A stretch of 64,000 bases of DNA, taken from the NCBI RefSeq assembly GCF_008831285.2, contig NC_045139.1, positions 12,684,704-12,748,703 of the forward strand. Direction: 5' to 3'. This DNA comes from Nymphaea colorata. Taxonomy: Eukaryota > Streptophyta > Magnoliopsida > Nymphaeales > Nymphaeaceae. Position numbers and translations under genes: made by a program. Every line of letters begins with the position of its first letter. The stretch's first letter is position 1. The notes beneath the pieces are model-generated. The model searched no databases, had not been told where the DNA came from, and saw only the letters and a program-made list of their open reading frames with translations. Positions 1 through 9,689 of the stretch are shown here, in pieces.

Positions 1-1058
1 TTCTCTCTTTTAATGTTTGAGATAGGTGCTCTCACAATGTTTCAAATTGCATGTTGATGCCTATTTTTTTTTTGTAAAATATAAAGTTGATGCCTCAAAA
101 ACTTTGAATAGAAATTGATTGCGTATCAACCATCATCCTGTTCATTCCACCAACCTCAATTTTAAATATTAACAAATTAACATATCAAAACTTAGCCTTG
201 AAAGAGGAGAAAAATCACGACGTTGAGATAAAACATAAGAAAATGGTTAAAACAGTGTAAGACAATGGCAGTTGATTGGTGATGGTACATCTAAAAAGCT
301 TCCTTTGGATCTCAAACTTTTGGAACAGAAGTTAATGCCTGACGTAGAAGTGATGGAAATTTTAGTGACAAACGAATAGCTCTTCCTTGCACGGACAAGT
401 AATCCTGCCAATTGAGGGTCCTCCCAAATACCTCCAAAATACGCCACGTACTACTAGACAGCCCAGATTGTCTCGATCATTATTGCCCCGTGCTTTCGGT
501 CCAAGAGATATTTTGTCCATTTCAATTCTCTTTTCAAGTCTTAATAATGTCATGACAATAATTTCATGATATTTTGTCCATCTTTTTTTTTTCTTTTCAT
601 ATGCCTTCAAACCATGATAAGGCATACACAAGGCGTGCGCGCCCGCGTGTCCGCATGATCTCAAAGCACATAGATCAGAGCGAGATTCAAAGCTTCTAAA
701 ATGGGACCGTTATCCGGTTTTATTCAATTTAACCTTATAAATATGATTTTCATATATTAAGTTAGTTACTTGTGAGTTTTAAATTTGTTGTTGTAATCAT
801 AAAAAATTAACCGCTCCTATAATACTAAAATTTGATAGTAAAAAAAAAAATCGATAGATTTACATAAAACTAACTCTAATTAAATACATGTTTGTACTAC
901 ATTTCTAACCACGAACTTTCCACACTAATCATTCGTTTGAAATAATTGGTTTTACTTTTGTCTCTGACCTAAATGATAAACGTACACCATTGCACTGGGC
1001 TGCATATGTGAGATGCAGAAGGCATCCGGATGGCAGAAAATGTCTGTCATATATATCT

Positions 1059-1295
1059 ATATATATATATATATATATTGAATGGCATCTTAAAGTCATC
1101 CAGCCATCTAATCTGGACCGTCTGATTCAATGTAATGAACGGTTAAAAACAAAGAAAAAAAGTGAATGACATTTTTGACACCAAATATTGATTTACACTT
1201 TTTCATTTATTTTTCTCTTCACCATCCACTTGCTTCAGATGGACGGCATCATTAAGATGGCTGTATGACTCTAGATAACCAGAGCCATCGTTCAC

Positions 1296-1368
<73 letters not shown>
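1059..1368. repeat. (TA)n microsatellite split by a MITE
   Basis: A pure TA tract at 1,059-1,079 and another at 1,300-1,368 flank a 220-bp non-TA insert. In copy B the same locus (about 15,118-15,146) is one uninterrupted TA tract, with matching sequence on both sides. The right-hand tract is one of the longest in the window. Confidence 0.85.
1080..1299. mobile_element. MITE inserted in a TA microsatellite (Micron-like niche)
   Basis: A 220-bp insert with terminal inverted repeats of roughly 35-40 bp: the left arm around AGTCATCCAGCCATCT (about 1,095) pairs with a right arm whose complement reads AGTCATACAGCCATCT. It has no coding capacity and is absent from copy B, where the TA tract is continuous. 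Known background: rice Micron MITEs sit inside (TA)n tracts. Assignment to that family is inference from the niche only; the terminal sequence could equally belong to a Mutator-type MITE. Confidence 0.6.
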
Positions 1369-1370
<2 letters not shown>

Positions 1371-2329
1371 TAGACCCTAATTAGACGACCTAAAATATAT
1401 AATTTTATGTATTTTTTCACAATCTATCCTTATAGATATGGTTTTAAGAGTTTGATATTCAGGTATTAATTTGTATTTTAGTCGTAAAAGTTTGAAATAG
1501 CTTCTATAACACTAAAATGTTGAATTTCTGATAGGAAAAACAGTGTTTTCATCAAAATAACTTGAATTAAAGCTTGTTTTGTGTTTAATTAATAATCATT
1601 ATCATGTTAGCAAGTGGTCTGGTTTATTTTTGTCGAGGTCGGGTTTAAATATAATGTATAAATGAGATTTTGCAGGAGTTTTAACATTAATTGTTTACCT
1701 TCCTCAGTTCATAAAAGCCAATTGTTTAGTTGGAAATCAAAATTTCATGATTTTCTTTTTCGAAGCGATCCAGCTGGAAGTAGGGCCTCTTTCCATTTTA
1801 TTCGTCGAAAAAAAAATTATAGCAAATAATAGGAAAAAGGAAAAGAATGCAAGAAGTAGAACTAGGTAAGCAACCATCCACACAGTACTTACAAAGAGTT
1901 GAAACAATATTAAGTTGTAGACATAATAGCTGTATTAGGATCTTGCAAGGTATGGAAGTAATTAGCAAACGGAGTCACAATTTTTACCAGAGAAGGCAAG
2001 ACGGTGGATAAAGATAACAAACAAAAGTCGATCAAAAGAACAACGCAAAATCTGAATAGAAAGGAAATGTATGAGTTATAGACAGAGTTAGGTAAGATAA
2101 ATCTTTTGATGATTCCATTATATATGTTTGAATTTGCGAATTTTTTAGGGGGCCATGAAAGAAGTAACCGATTAGTCCTTCTATTAACACTAGTAATTGT
2201 ACAGTGATTTTATATTAGACCTTCTATTAACAGTTAACACTACTCATTGTAAAGTGGTTTTATAAACAACAATGACAGGTTATACATAAAGGACGTCAAT
2301 GCTCCAAACCTAACGATAATAACTTCTCC

Positions 2330-2497
2330 TTCTCTCCATGGACGCAAGTTCTCTGAACCAAACATGTTAGATCTTGCGTTTTTGCTTTTCATTTATGGTA
2401 TCATTATCAAAGCTTCTCTCCATGGACGCAAGTTCTCTAAACCAAACATGTTAGATCTTGTGTTTTTGCTTTTCATTTATGGTATCATTATCAAAGC
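2330..2497. repeat. 84-bp tandem duplication, copy A only
   Basis: Two adjacent near-identical 84-bp units (2,330-2,413 and 2,414-2,497), each starting TTCTCTCCATGGACGCAAG. The corresponding place in copy B (about 16,095-16,180) has one unit, so the duplication arose in A after the segmental duplication, or was lost from B. Confidence 0.85.
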
Positions 2498-2810
2498 TCG
2501 AGTAGAAGATAACTCGGATCCCTACTAATAGCATCAATGGGATCTTCGTCATCCCGCTCGCCATACCCATATGCCAACCCCGGTTTAAACATAATGTACA
2601 AATCAGATTTTTTTAACATTAATTGTTTTACTTCCTTAGTTTGTAAATGCCAATTTAGTTGGAAACTTCATGACTTTCTTTTTTAAAACCACCTGACATT
2701 AAAAAAAATAAAAACCTCCTCGTGATCACCTTAATTTATCATGCCATAACTACGTGGCTTTGAAGCAAAAAAACTGTACATTTAATAAAACCAAAAGTTT
2801 GCATCATCTT

Positions 2811-4230
2811 CTAATGTTTTCTAAAACTAGATACTCTAAGCGATGGCTTGAATTTTATGAACTTTGAATGGTCAAGTGATTTTGTAAATCCATCTACAAG
2901 TTGAACATTTATGAAATAATTTTTTATTATTTTCATTCTATCGGCAATAACTTCACAGATGAAGTGGGGACACAACTCAATGTGTTGAGTTCTCTTGTGG
3001 AACACTGGATTTTTTGTTGTGGTAATTGTCGCTTAATTATCACAAAAAAGTTTGATTACTTTATTTGTTTTTCGTGCAAGTCACCCAAAATTCTACATAT
3101 TCAAATAGCTTGACATGTAGATATGGTAGCTGGTACATACTCCGCTTCAAGCCATAGTTTTTTGTTTTTGCGACATGCTTTTATGCACCCCTTAGCCAAA
3201 GGTAAAGACAAATCGATTAATGTTCTTTTCTGTTATCTACGAAACCAGCTCAATAACTATTAGAAAAGCTAATTAGCTTAAAATTAGAATTAGATCAGTA
3301 CTAAATCCCATAGTTGGTTGTTGCTATGATGTAACAAAGGATTCATTTTCTCTTCCAAAGTGACATATTGATGGACAATACATATGTAGTTTGAGTTCAA
3401 ACTTGAGATATAATCTCTTGGTGAGTCTATGTGAGTACATTATTTTTCCAACTAAACTTCAATATAATTTCTCATTGGTTTGCATAGTGCATCATTTATT
3501 GTTAATTTTTCATTGGTAAACATAGAATCTTACTTTCAAAAGCTGCTGCATATTGTCGAATAATAAGTTTTTTAGTATCAGGATTATAAAATTGATATCC
3601 CTTTATAACATCAGAATATCTAACAAATATACATTTTTCACTTTTCTTGTCTAATTTAGCACTCACTTGAATTAATTAAAATATAAGAAATACATTTAGA
3701 AATTCTCAAATTACTTACACCAAGTTTGCATTTCCACTAAGTCTCATACGGTGTCCGATTGAGCACTGTCTTAATTGATGAGATTTGAGTAGATGAGTTG
3801 CAGTAGCTACTGCTTCTGCCTAAAACGATTTGAAAGTTGACCTTCACTGAGCATGTTTGTAGACATTTCTACCACAATATCATTCTTTGTTCACCTACAC
3901 CATGTTGCTGGAGTGTCTCCCTTACTATCAACGGTCTATGGATTTCATTCTTTTTGTAACAAATATAAAAAATTATTAGATAAAAATTCTCTCTCTACTG
4001 TGTCCAAGCTTTTGACCTTTCTTCAAAAAGCTTTGAAGGTTTGAAAATTTTCAAGAACTTCTGGGCATGAAATATACCCAATTTGTACAAGCAAAATTAT
4101 TAATAAATAATAAAAATAACTAATGTTGTTTAAGGAATCAGTTTTCATTGGCCCAAAGATGTCTGCATGGACATTATATGAAGTTCTTGCTTTCCATATA
4201 AATAACATTCACAAATCCCATCATTGCATG
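2811..4230 (-). pseudogene. Ty1/copia pol remnant (RNase H, integrase), copy A
   Basis: Broken copia polyprotein on the minus strand. The best stretch (2,811-3,005) gives the RNase H end: FHKRTQHIE, then HFI, then QLVDGFTKSLDHSKF, matching the family pattern of a histidine-rich KHID-like motif followed by a QLAD-FTKPL-like tail. Further upstream on this strand (about 3,735-3,905) is integrase-type sequence with a degraded NRFWAEAVATATHLL, the usual copia core end. Stops and frameshifts are frequent and the domains are closer together than in an intact element, so it is deleted as well as decayed. No LTRs could be paired. The same remnant sits in copy B. Confidence 0.75.
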
Positions 4231-4441
4231 TGATATGGGTAAAACCAAAACTATGTTTTTATTGTTTAATAATATGTGAATGACCATATCTTATGCACAA
4301 CTAGAAAATACATTTTTTAACGAAGGCTAAAACCGTTACTAAAAATGTTAAAAACAGTGCTTATTGTTGTTGTTGCTAAAAGTTTTAGCCATGGTTTTTA
4401 CTTTTAGTTATGGCTTTGTAATACGTATTTGTATATATAAT

Positions 4442-4449
<8 letters not shown>

Positions 4450-4501
<52 letters not shown>
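4450..4501. repeat. (TA)n microsatellite
   Basis: Uninterrupted TA dinucleotide tract following a short (TG)n run. Copy B has a mixed TG/TC/TA tract at the equivalent position (about 18,300-18,356). Open frames of Tyr-Ile repeats here are artefacts. Confidence 0.95.
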
Positions 4502-4503
<2 letters not shown>

Positions 4504-4959
4504 CCTTTCATTTCATTTTTTTTTTGAAAATTCATTTGTGCCTGTGCTCTACCTAAATACCATATTGTTCATGCATTCACCAGGCGCAAAATAACTGAAA
4601 CAGAGCACATAGACACAAAGGGTGACTTATGAAATCAAAGGTGTGCAGTTGATAATTCTTCAATGCTTGAAGCATAAGACATTTTAAGAACATTAAAATC
4701 AAATGCCAAAAACCAAGCCCGTGGCCAGCATTTTTTCAGTTAGGTTGCGTTTGATTCTAAGGAAGAATTTAACGTGGTAAATTTTTTTGAAAAAAAAAAC
4801 AGGATGAAATTTAACCCACTTCCAATTTGAGGCCCTGTTTGATTGTAGGGAAGTTTTTTGCAGGGTAAAATTAAGTGTGTTTGATGCATAGGGTAAGTTT
4901 TTGCTGGGTAAATTTAATTGCATTTGGTGCACATGGTACAAAATAGGAGAGACTTTTTT

Positions 4960-5626
4960 CCTGACCGCTAGAAGACTGGCGATTGTGGTGGAGGACTATT
5001 TTTATGAAGCATTTGTGTAAAGGATTGTGAAGATTCATGATTCATGTACATTAGAGTGGATTGATATGCAAGTGTATGTGGTACTGGTTCAGAGTCCTCA
5101 TGTATCAAGCTATTTAATGTGTCTGACTGTTTTCTAGTGGCATGAGAATCACCAAAGACCTCAGCGAACTTGTCAAAGTATCTCCATAGCTTGGGACCTG
5201 TGTACTTTTTCCTATTCCGATATTTCTGAAAAATTTCATGTGTTCAAATAAACATGTAGTAAAGACATGTCAGACATATAGCCTAACAGTAACATCTCGA
5301 TAACATACCTCAATGTAGTCACTCCATACTTGGAGGTCGACTTCAATACATTTGTTAATTGGGTCATACCCAAACCCGCTTGTATTCATAATTTCTTTCA
5401 TGACCGTTAAGTTAGGTTTTGAGTACTTCAGTTTGTTTTTTATTTTGTCTTTACTGAATTCTGGACTGAATCTTTCCATCATACTTTTTTCAATTGCTGT
5501 ATATGCTTTAGACTTCAATCCTCCATCAGATTTCATTCCAGGAATGCGTGATTGCTTCACAAGAAGCTAGTCCATTTGTGCTTCAGTCCATGTCAAATTC
5601 TCCCTTGATGGACCGCTGTCCTCCAT
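4960..5626 (-). pseudogene. Harbinger ORF1 Myb/SANT-like protein, nonsense-mutated
   Basis: Two-exon minus-strand gene. It starts at an ATG at 5,626 (MEDSGPSRENLTWTEAQMD) and meets a TAG directly after that run. It continues in frame through IPGMKSDGGLKSKAY, then NKLKYSKPNLTVMKEIMN, SGFGYDP and VWSDYIE, the pattern of the Myb/SANT-like DNA-binding domain of PIF/Harbinger ORF1 proteins. A donor (GAG|GTATGT) at 5,309/5,308 and an acceptor at 5,226 give an 83-bp intron. Exon 2 starts KYRNRKKYTGPKLWRYF and includes FGDSHATR, typical of the C-terminal part. In active systems this protein helps the DDE transposase bind DNA and enter the nucleus. The nonsense codon makes this copy inactive unless read through. 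Confidence 0.75.
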
Positions 5627-6335
5627 GCTAATGTTTTGGATAATATTTCTTCACTACTAGGTATTTGAGTTCGAACAATCTTGCATAATAGGTAAGATGG
5701 AAAGATCAATATTACAACAAACAAAAATCAAGATATACAAGTAGCACTGCACAATTACCAAACAAGAAATAGTGCACACTCAAACAGAAATCTCTAGAAC
5801 GCTGCAGACACCTCATTCTTGGCAGCAGGGTTATAAACTGCTTAACAATACCATTCCATTTTAGAAAGCAGCATGTGGTCAGTCTAGTGTTTGCAACCTC
5901 ACTAAATAACAGAAACATAACACCAAAATTACTGATCAAACCCATGCTAAAGCAGCATGTCTCCTCAGTCTAGTGACATTAATCATAAACATTGGATGGC
6001 ATTATCTAGAAATATAGTGTCCTAAATTGTGTAAAACCCATGCTAAAGAGACATGATCAAACAGAAGAAAAATGAATAATTCCAATTACTGGTCAACAAA
6101 TAGGTCATTGATTTTCAGCAGTTGAACCCACAATTACTAGCAATAGGTCACTATAAACAAACAAAAGATACAGATTCTACGCACACTTTCATAAGCATAA
6201 TGCACTTGAACATGAACTTGGTGAAAGAGCTAAAAGCGAAGGCCATAGTTAACATCTTCTAGTGCTGAAAACACTTACCAAAATCGGATGATTTCAATAA
6301 TGAAACCTTCACGACCTGCAAAACAAGTACAAATC

Positions 6336-6828
6336 GGAACCTATGTTAGGAAAAGGTAAGAGAAATCAATACCCCCAAATCGGAACTCCAAAATGCTAGA
6401 TAATTGCTATACTACTTCCTTTCCTCCTTTGCAACAGCCTAGTCACAAAGCTAGCCAGATCCTCATAAGGATCTGGCTTGGACCTGTGTTACGTTTGTTC
6501 TTGAAAACCTCGACAATATGGATCTGGCTTGGACCTGTGTTACGTTTGTTCTTGAAAACCTCGACAATATGCTAGACAATCGCTACCTATCTAGATAATC
6601 GCTATACTCCAAAATGCTAGAACAAGTCGGAACCTATCTTAGGAAAAGGTAAGAGAAATCAAAACCCTCAAATCGGAAATCCAAAATGCTAGATAATCGC
6701 TATACTACTTCCTTGCCTCCTTTGCAACAGCCTAGTCACAAAGCTAGCCAGATCCTCATCTGGATCTGGCTTGGACCTGTGTTACGTTTGTTCTTGATGA
6801 ATCATGACAATATGTTGAAGACATATTT
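6336..6828. repeat. Nested direct repeats inside Harbinger
   Basis: A long unit beginning GGAACCTATGTTAGGAAAAG at 6,336 recurs at 6,629 (period 293) with strong similarity through to the GATCTGGCTTGGACC run. Inside the first unit a 51-bp segment is tandemly duplicated (6,469-6,519 and 6,520-6,570). No coding function is apparent. Confidence 0.8.
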
Positions 6829-7360
6829 TGAAACATATAACAACTTAGCATGGACATAATCATTCAGGAACACGAGCTAAAGGGAAGCCCTGTGGCAATC
6901 AAGACTGCAATGCCAAAGTAAAGAAAATAAATCAGGACCAATGAAAAAAGCGACTACAGGAAAGCACACACGGCCTATGTTTCATTTCCCATCAAAGCGC
7001 ACAACCAGAGTAAAATACCTACAAAGATTTGAGATTTTTGCAATGGCCAACCAAACAAAATATCGGTGAATGCGCGAACCTCCAGCAAAGAATGGTTTAT
7101 ACAAGTTCAAGACAAGCTGTAGAGCAAAAATTTAAAAAAAAAGGGAGGAAGTGATGGCGTTATACCAAATATGAGAAAGATCCTGTTGTGGTCTGTGATT
7201 ATGAGAGCAACCAATGACTCCCAACTTCCCACTGAACCGAGGCACGCACATAAGTCTTTTCGAAGAACCATTATAGGAAGCGAACGCCGGAGAAATCCTT
7301 GAAAACCTCGATGCGAGAGCTTTGTCCCAGCTTTTTGGGTCAGATCTATACTTGCACGAA

Positions 7361-7472
7361 GGAGAAGGGGGCTTCAGGCAGCGACAGAGGAGAAGGGAGC
7401 TTCAGACAGCGATAGAGGAGAAGGGAGCTTCAGGCAGCGACAGAGGAGAAGGGAGCTTCAGGCAGCTACGGA
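7361..7472. repeat. 28-bp minisatellite, four units
   Basis: Units start GGAGAAGG at 7,361, 7,389, 7,417 and 7,445, each containing GAGCTTCAGGCAG or a one-base variant. Purine-rich. It lies near the right end of the Harbinger element. Confidence 0.85.
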
Positions 7473-7500
7473 GGTAAATTGCGAGGGTTCAGGCAGAAGG

Positions 7501-7616
7501 GTGGAGACGCGAGAGCTTCAAGCGGTAGGGTGGAGACGCGAGAGCTTCAGGTGGAAGGGTGGAGATGCGAGAGCATCAGGCGGAAGGGTGGAGACGCGAG
7601 AGCTTCAATGGAAGGG
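7501..7616. repeat. 29-bp minisatellite, four units
   Basis: Units start GTGGAGAC or GTGGAGAT at 7,501, 7,530, 7,559 and 7,588. They share the core GAGCTTCAGGC with the neighbouring 28-bp array, suggesting common descent. The 29-bp period is not a multiple of three, so the 67-codon frame through it (7,479-7,682) is unlikely to be a gene. Confidence 0.85.
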
Positions 7617-8190
7617 GAAACAAAGAGAAATTGGGAGGATGAAATTTTGAGCCCTAACGGCTCAAAATTTTGTCCTCGGTAAAAAGTTGGAGGTTTTTTT
7701 CTGCGTTAAATTTTCCCGCTTCGTACAAATATTTCGCGTGAATTTTGCACGCGTTTGATGCTCTCATGTCACGGCGGTAGAAATTTCAACTGCTCGTACA
7801 CTTTCCACCCGCCCCTCCAATTTCCCCCCTGCAATCAAACGCAGCCTTAAGTTGGAAGAAATGCCCAGCTCGAACTCCCATAAAACTAGTGGTAACTATC
7901 TCACTGTTTCGCGTTGAAAATCCTTGTTTATTTAACACATATATGATGAGATATATTGCATATATCATTGTAGAACACCTATATTTGCATGTGGAATCCT
8001 TTAGATAAAATGGATATGTGCAATCATCTAGTAAATGGGATACTCCTGCTCTTGAAAAAAATAAAAAATAAGTGTGCTCTTTCTATCTTTTTTTTTTTTA
8101 GTTTTTGAACATATAAATACTCATTCTTTTGTCCGTTTGTATATCGCCTTGGATTTTGTACTCCGCTTGCACACTCAATGAAAGTTAAGC

Positions 8191-8513
8191 CTGGGCATCG
8201 GGCCTGGCCACCTCTGGGCTGGCCCGGCCCGGCCCGGATCTGGGCCGGGAAAAACCTGGCCCTGGCCGGGCCCAATAGGCCGGCCCGGCCCGACTGCCGC
8301 CCTCTGTCCCTCTCCCGCTCCCCCTCTCCCTCTCCCTCCTCCTCTCCGCTCCCGCTCTCCCTCTCCGCTCCCGCTCTCCCTCTCCCTGCCCGTCTCCCTC
8401 TCTGCTCCCCCTCTCCCTCTCCCTCTCCACTCCTCCTCTCCCCCTCTCCCTCTCCCTCTCTGCTCCCACTCCCCCTCTCCCTCACCCTCCTCCTCCGTCT
8501 CCCTCGCCCAAAC
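8191..8513. repeat. GC-rich CCCGG and CCCTCT low-complexity patch
   Basis: An abrupt GC-rich block in AT-rich DNA. It begins GCCTGGGCATCGGGCCTGG, runs through repeated GGCCCGGCCCGG motifs, then degenerate CTCCCTCTCC hexamer-like repeats. Copy B has different, ordinary sequence of about 270 bp between the same flanks (about 21,345-21,617), so this is a replacement rather than a clean insertion. The start resembles GC-rich hAT-type termini seen in plants, but no matching opposite terminus is present. Long open frames on both strands (167 and 181 codons) are low-complexity Arg/Glu/Gly or Pro/Ser repeats and not genes. Confidence 0.6.
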
Positions 8514-8605
8514 TTTTTTGCCTGCATCTCATTGCCTCCAAGTTGGACCTACATTCATTACAAACAGACAGTAGCAATGGCAAGGTTTTTGGAGGGAGGA
8601 AGCGG

Positions 8606-9060
8606 ACTAAGGATGGCAACTAATCATATCCAAATCCGATGTACTTTTAATCATATTTACTTTTTCAGATGTCCATATACTCATAGTTTGATACAGATTA
8701 AAAAAAAAGTCTGCCATATCTGAACCTGACTTCACGATCCAGATTCAATTTTTTAAAATTAACATCTAGATCTGAAACTGACCTTTGATCCAAATCCAAA
8801 CCACATTATGATACATAAAGAACTGGGTTTTAAATGTATGAACATTTCATATCGAATATTTATTTAAAACTAAATCCAATCCAAGTTCGAATCTGAATCT
8901 GATCAGACATTTATTTGTATCAAAATCTGAACCCCGTTGATGTGATTTTTAAATTTGAAGCCAATCTGATTTTTTAATCAAATGTTAAAATCTTCTCCAT
9001 ATCGGATTTTTTTTTTGAAGTAGTTTAGTCAGATATCAGATCCAAATCAAATTTATTGAT
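8606..9060. mobile_element. Terminal remnant of a hAT-like element, copy A
   Basis: Starts near AAGGATGGCAAC and is rich in degenerate CCAAATCCGAT and GAATCTGA words, like the subterminal repeats of the hAT element at 18,490-20,899. No second terminus is recognisable. It is shared with copy B (about 21,712-22,165), so it is older than the duplication. Confidence 0.45.
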
Positions 9061-9223
9061 AGAGAGGAGGAAGGTTCACGGTTGGGAGGGGTGGAAGGAG
9101 AAATTTAAGTGTGAGAAAGGAAAGAGGAAACATGGAGAGAGAGGGGGTAGGTCAGAGTAATGTTATCTGTATCATACGATACACACACATAATGTATGAT
9201 ATGCACATGTATCGTATGATACA

Positions 9224-9254
9224 TATCGTATAGGTTTTAAAAACCTATACGATA
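9224..9254. repeat. 31-bp near-perfect palindrome in hAT 5' end
   Basis: A 15-bp arm TATCGTATAGGTTTT is followed by one A and the exact reverse complement. It sits about 65 bp inside the left end of the hAT element among shorter GTATCGTATGATAC palindromes. Probably a subterminal transposase-binding cluster. Confidence 0.85.
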
Positions 9255-9689
9255 CACTTAGGATACATGATATGCTCGCGTATCATAAGCGTATCGTCTG
9301 TATCGTACGATACGACAATACACACCCGTATCGTACCATTATGGGGAAAAAATTTAAAAGGGGCCTGAGGACCCCCTTTTTACGTTATGTTTTAACGACA
9401 ACGCTCCCCTCTCTCTCTTTTCTTGTTTCTAATTGCTGCAAGAGACGTGGGAGGGAGAGATTTTGCCCATTTTCATAAAAAATCACTAAGGATTCATCGA
9501 TTTGGGAGAGTCTAGTAGCTGGTGAAGAAGCTTTCTCGTAATGGGAACAGAACGGTGAGAAGAGAAGCTTGGAGAAAGAGGGTGTTTTGGTTTATGACAC
9601 CAAGAAGGTAAAAAGTAACTCATTTTCATCGTTGAACCGTTCATTTCTCTTATTTCTTATAGTTAATTGCATGTTTTTACTTGTTTTGT

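Larger units (their letters stand above)
4743..7846 (-). mobile_element. Non-autonomous PIF/Harbinger element
   Basis: 3,104-bp insertion with terminal inverted repeats GGTTGCGTTTGATT (left) and GGCTGCGTTTGATT (complement of right end), flanked by a 3-bp TTA duplication (4,740-4,742 and 7,847-7,849). Copy B lacks it: the flanks are continuous near 20,998-21,010. TIR sequence and TTA/TAA target choice are those of PIF/Harbinger. It encodes a Myb/SANT-like protein on the minus strand, but I find no DDE transposase, so mobility would have needed a helper. A second TIR-like run (GGCCCTGTTTGATTG, about 4,833) lies just inside the left end and may mark internal rearrangement. Confidence 0.85.

Noticed and set aside
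7479-7682. 67-codon frame through the 29-bp array
   Set aside because: A repeat period of 29 shifts frame in every unit, so the peptide is not a true repeat protein.
8024-8723. Overlapping 167- and 181-codon open frames on opposite strands
   Set aside because: They arise from the GC-rich CCCTCT/CCCGG low-complexity patch; translations are Arg/Glu/Gly or Pro/Ser/Leu repeats and copy B lacks the region.
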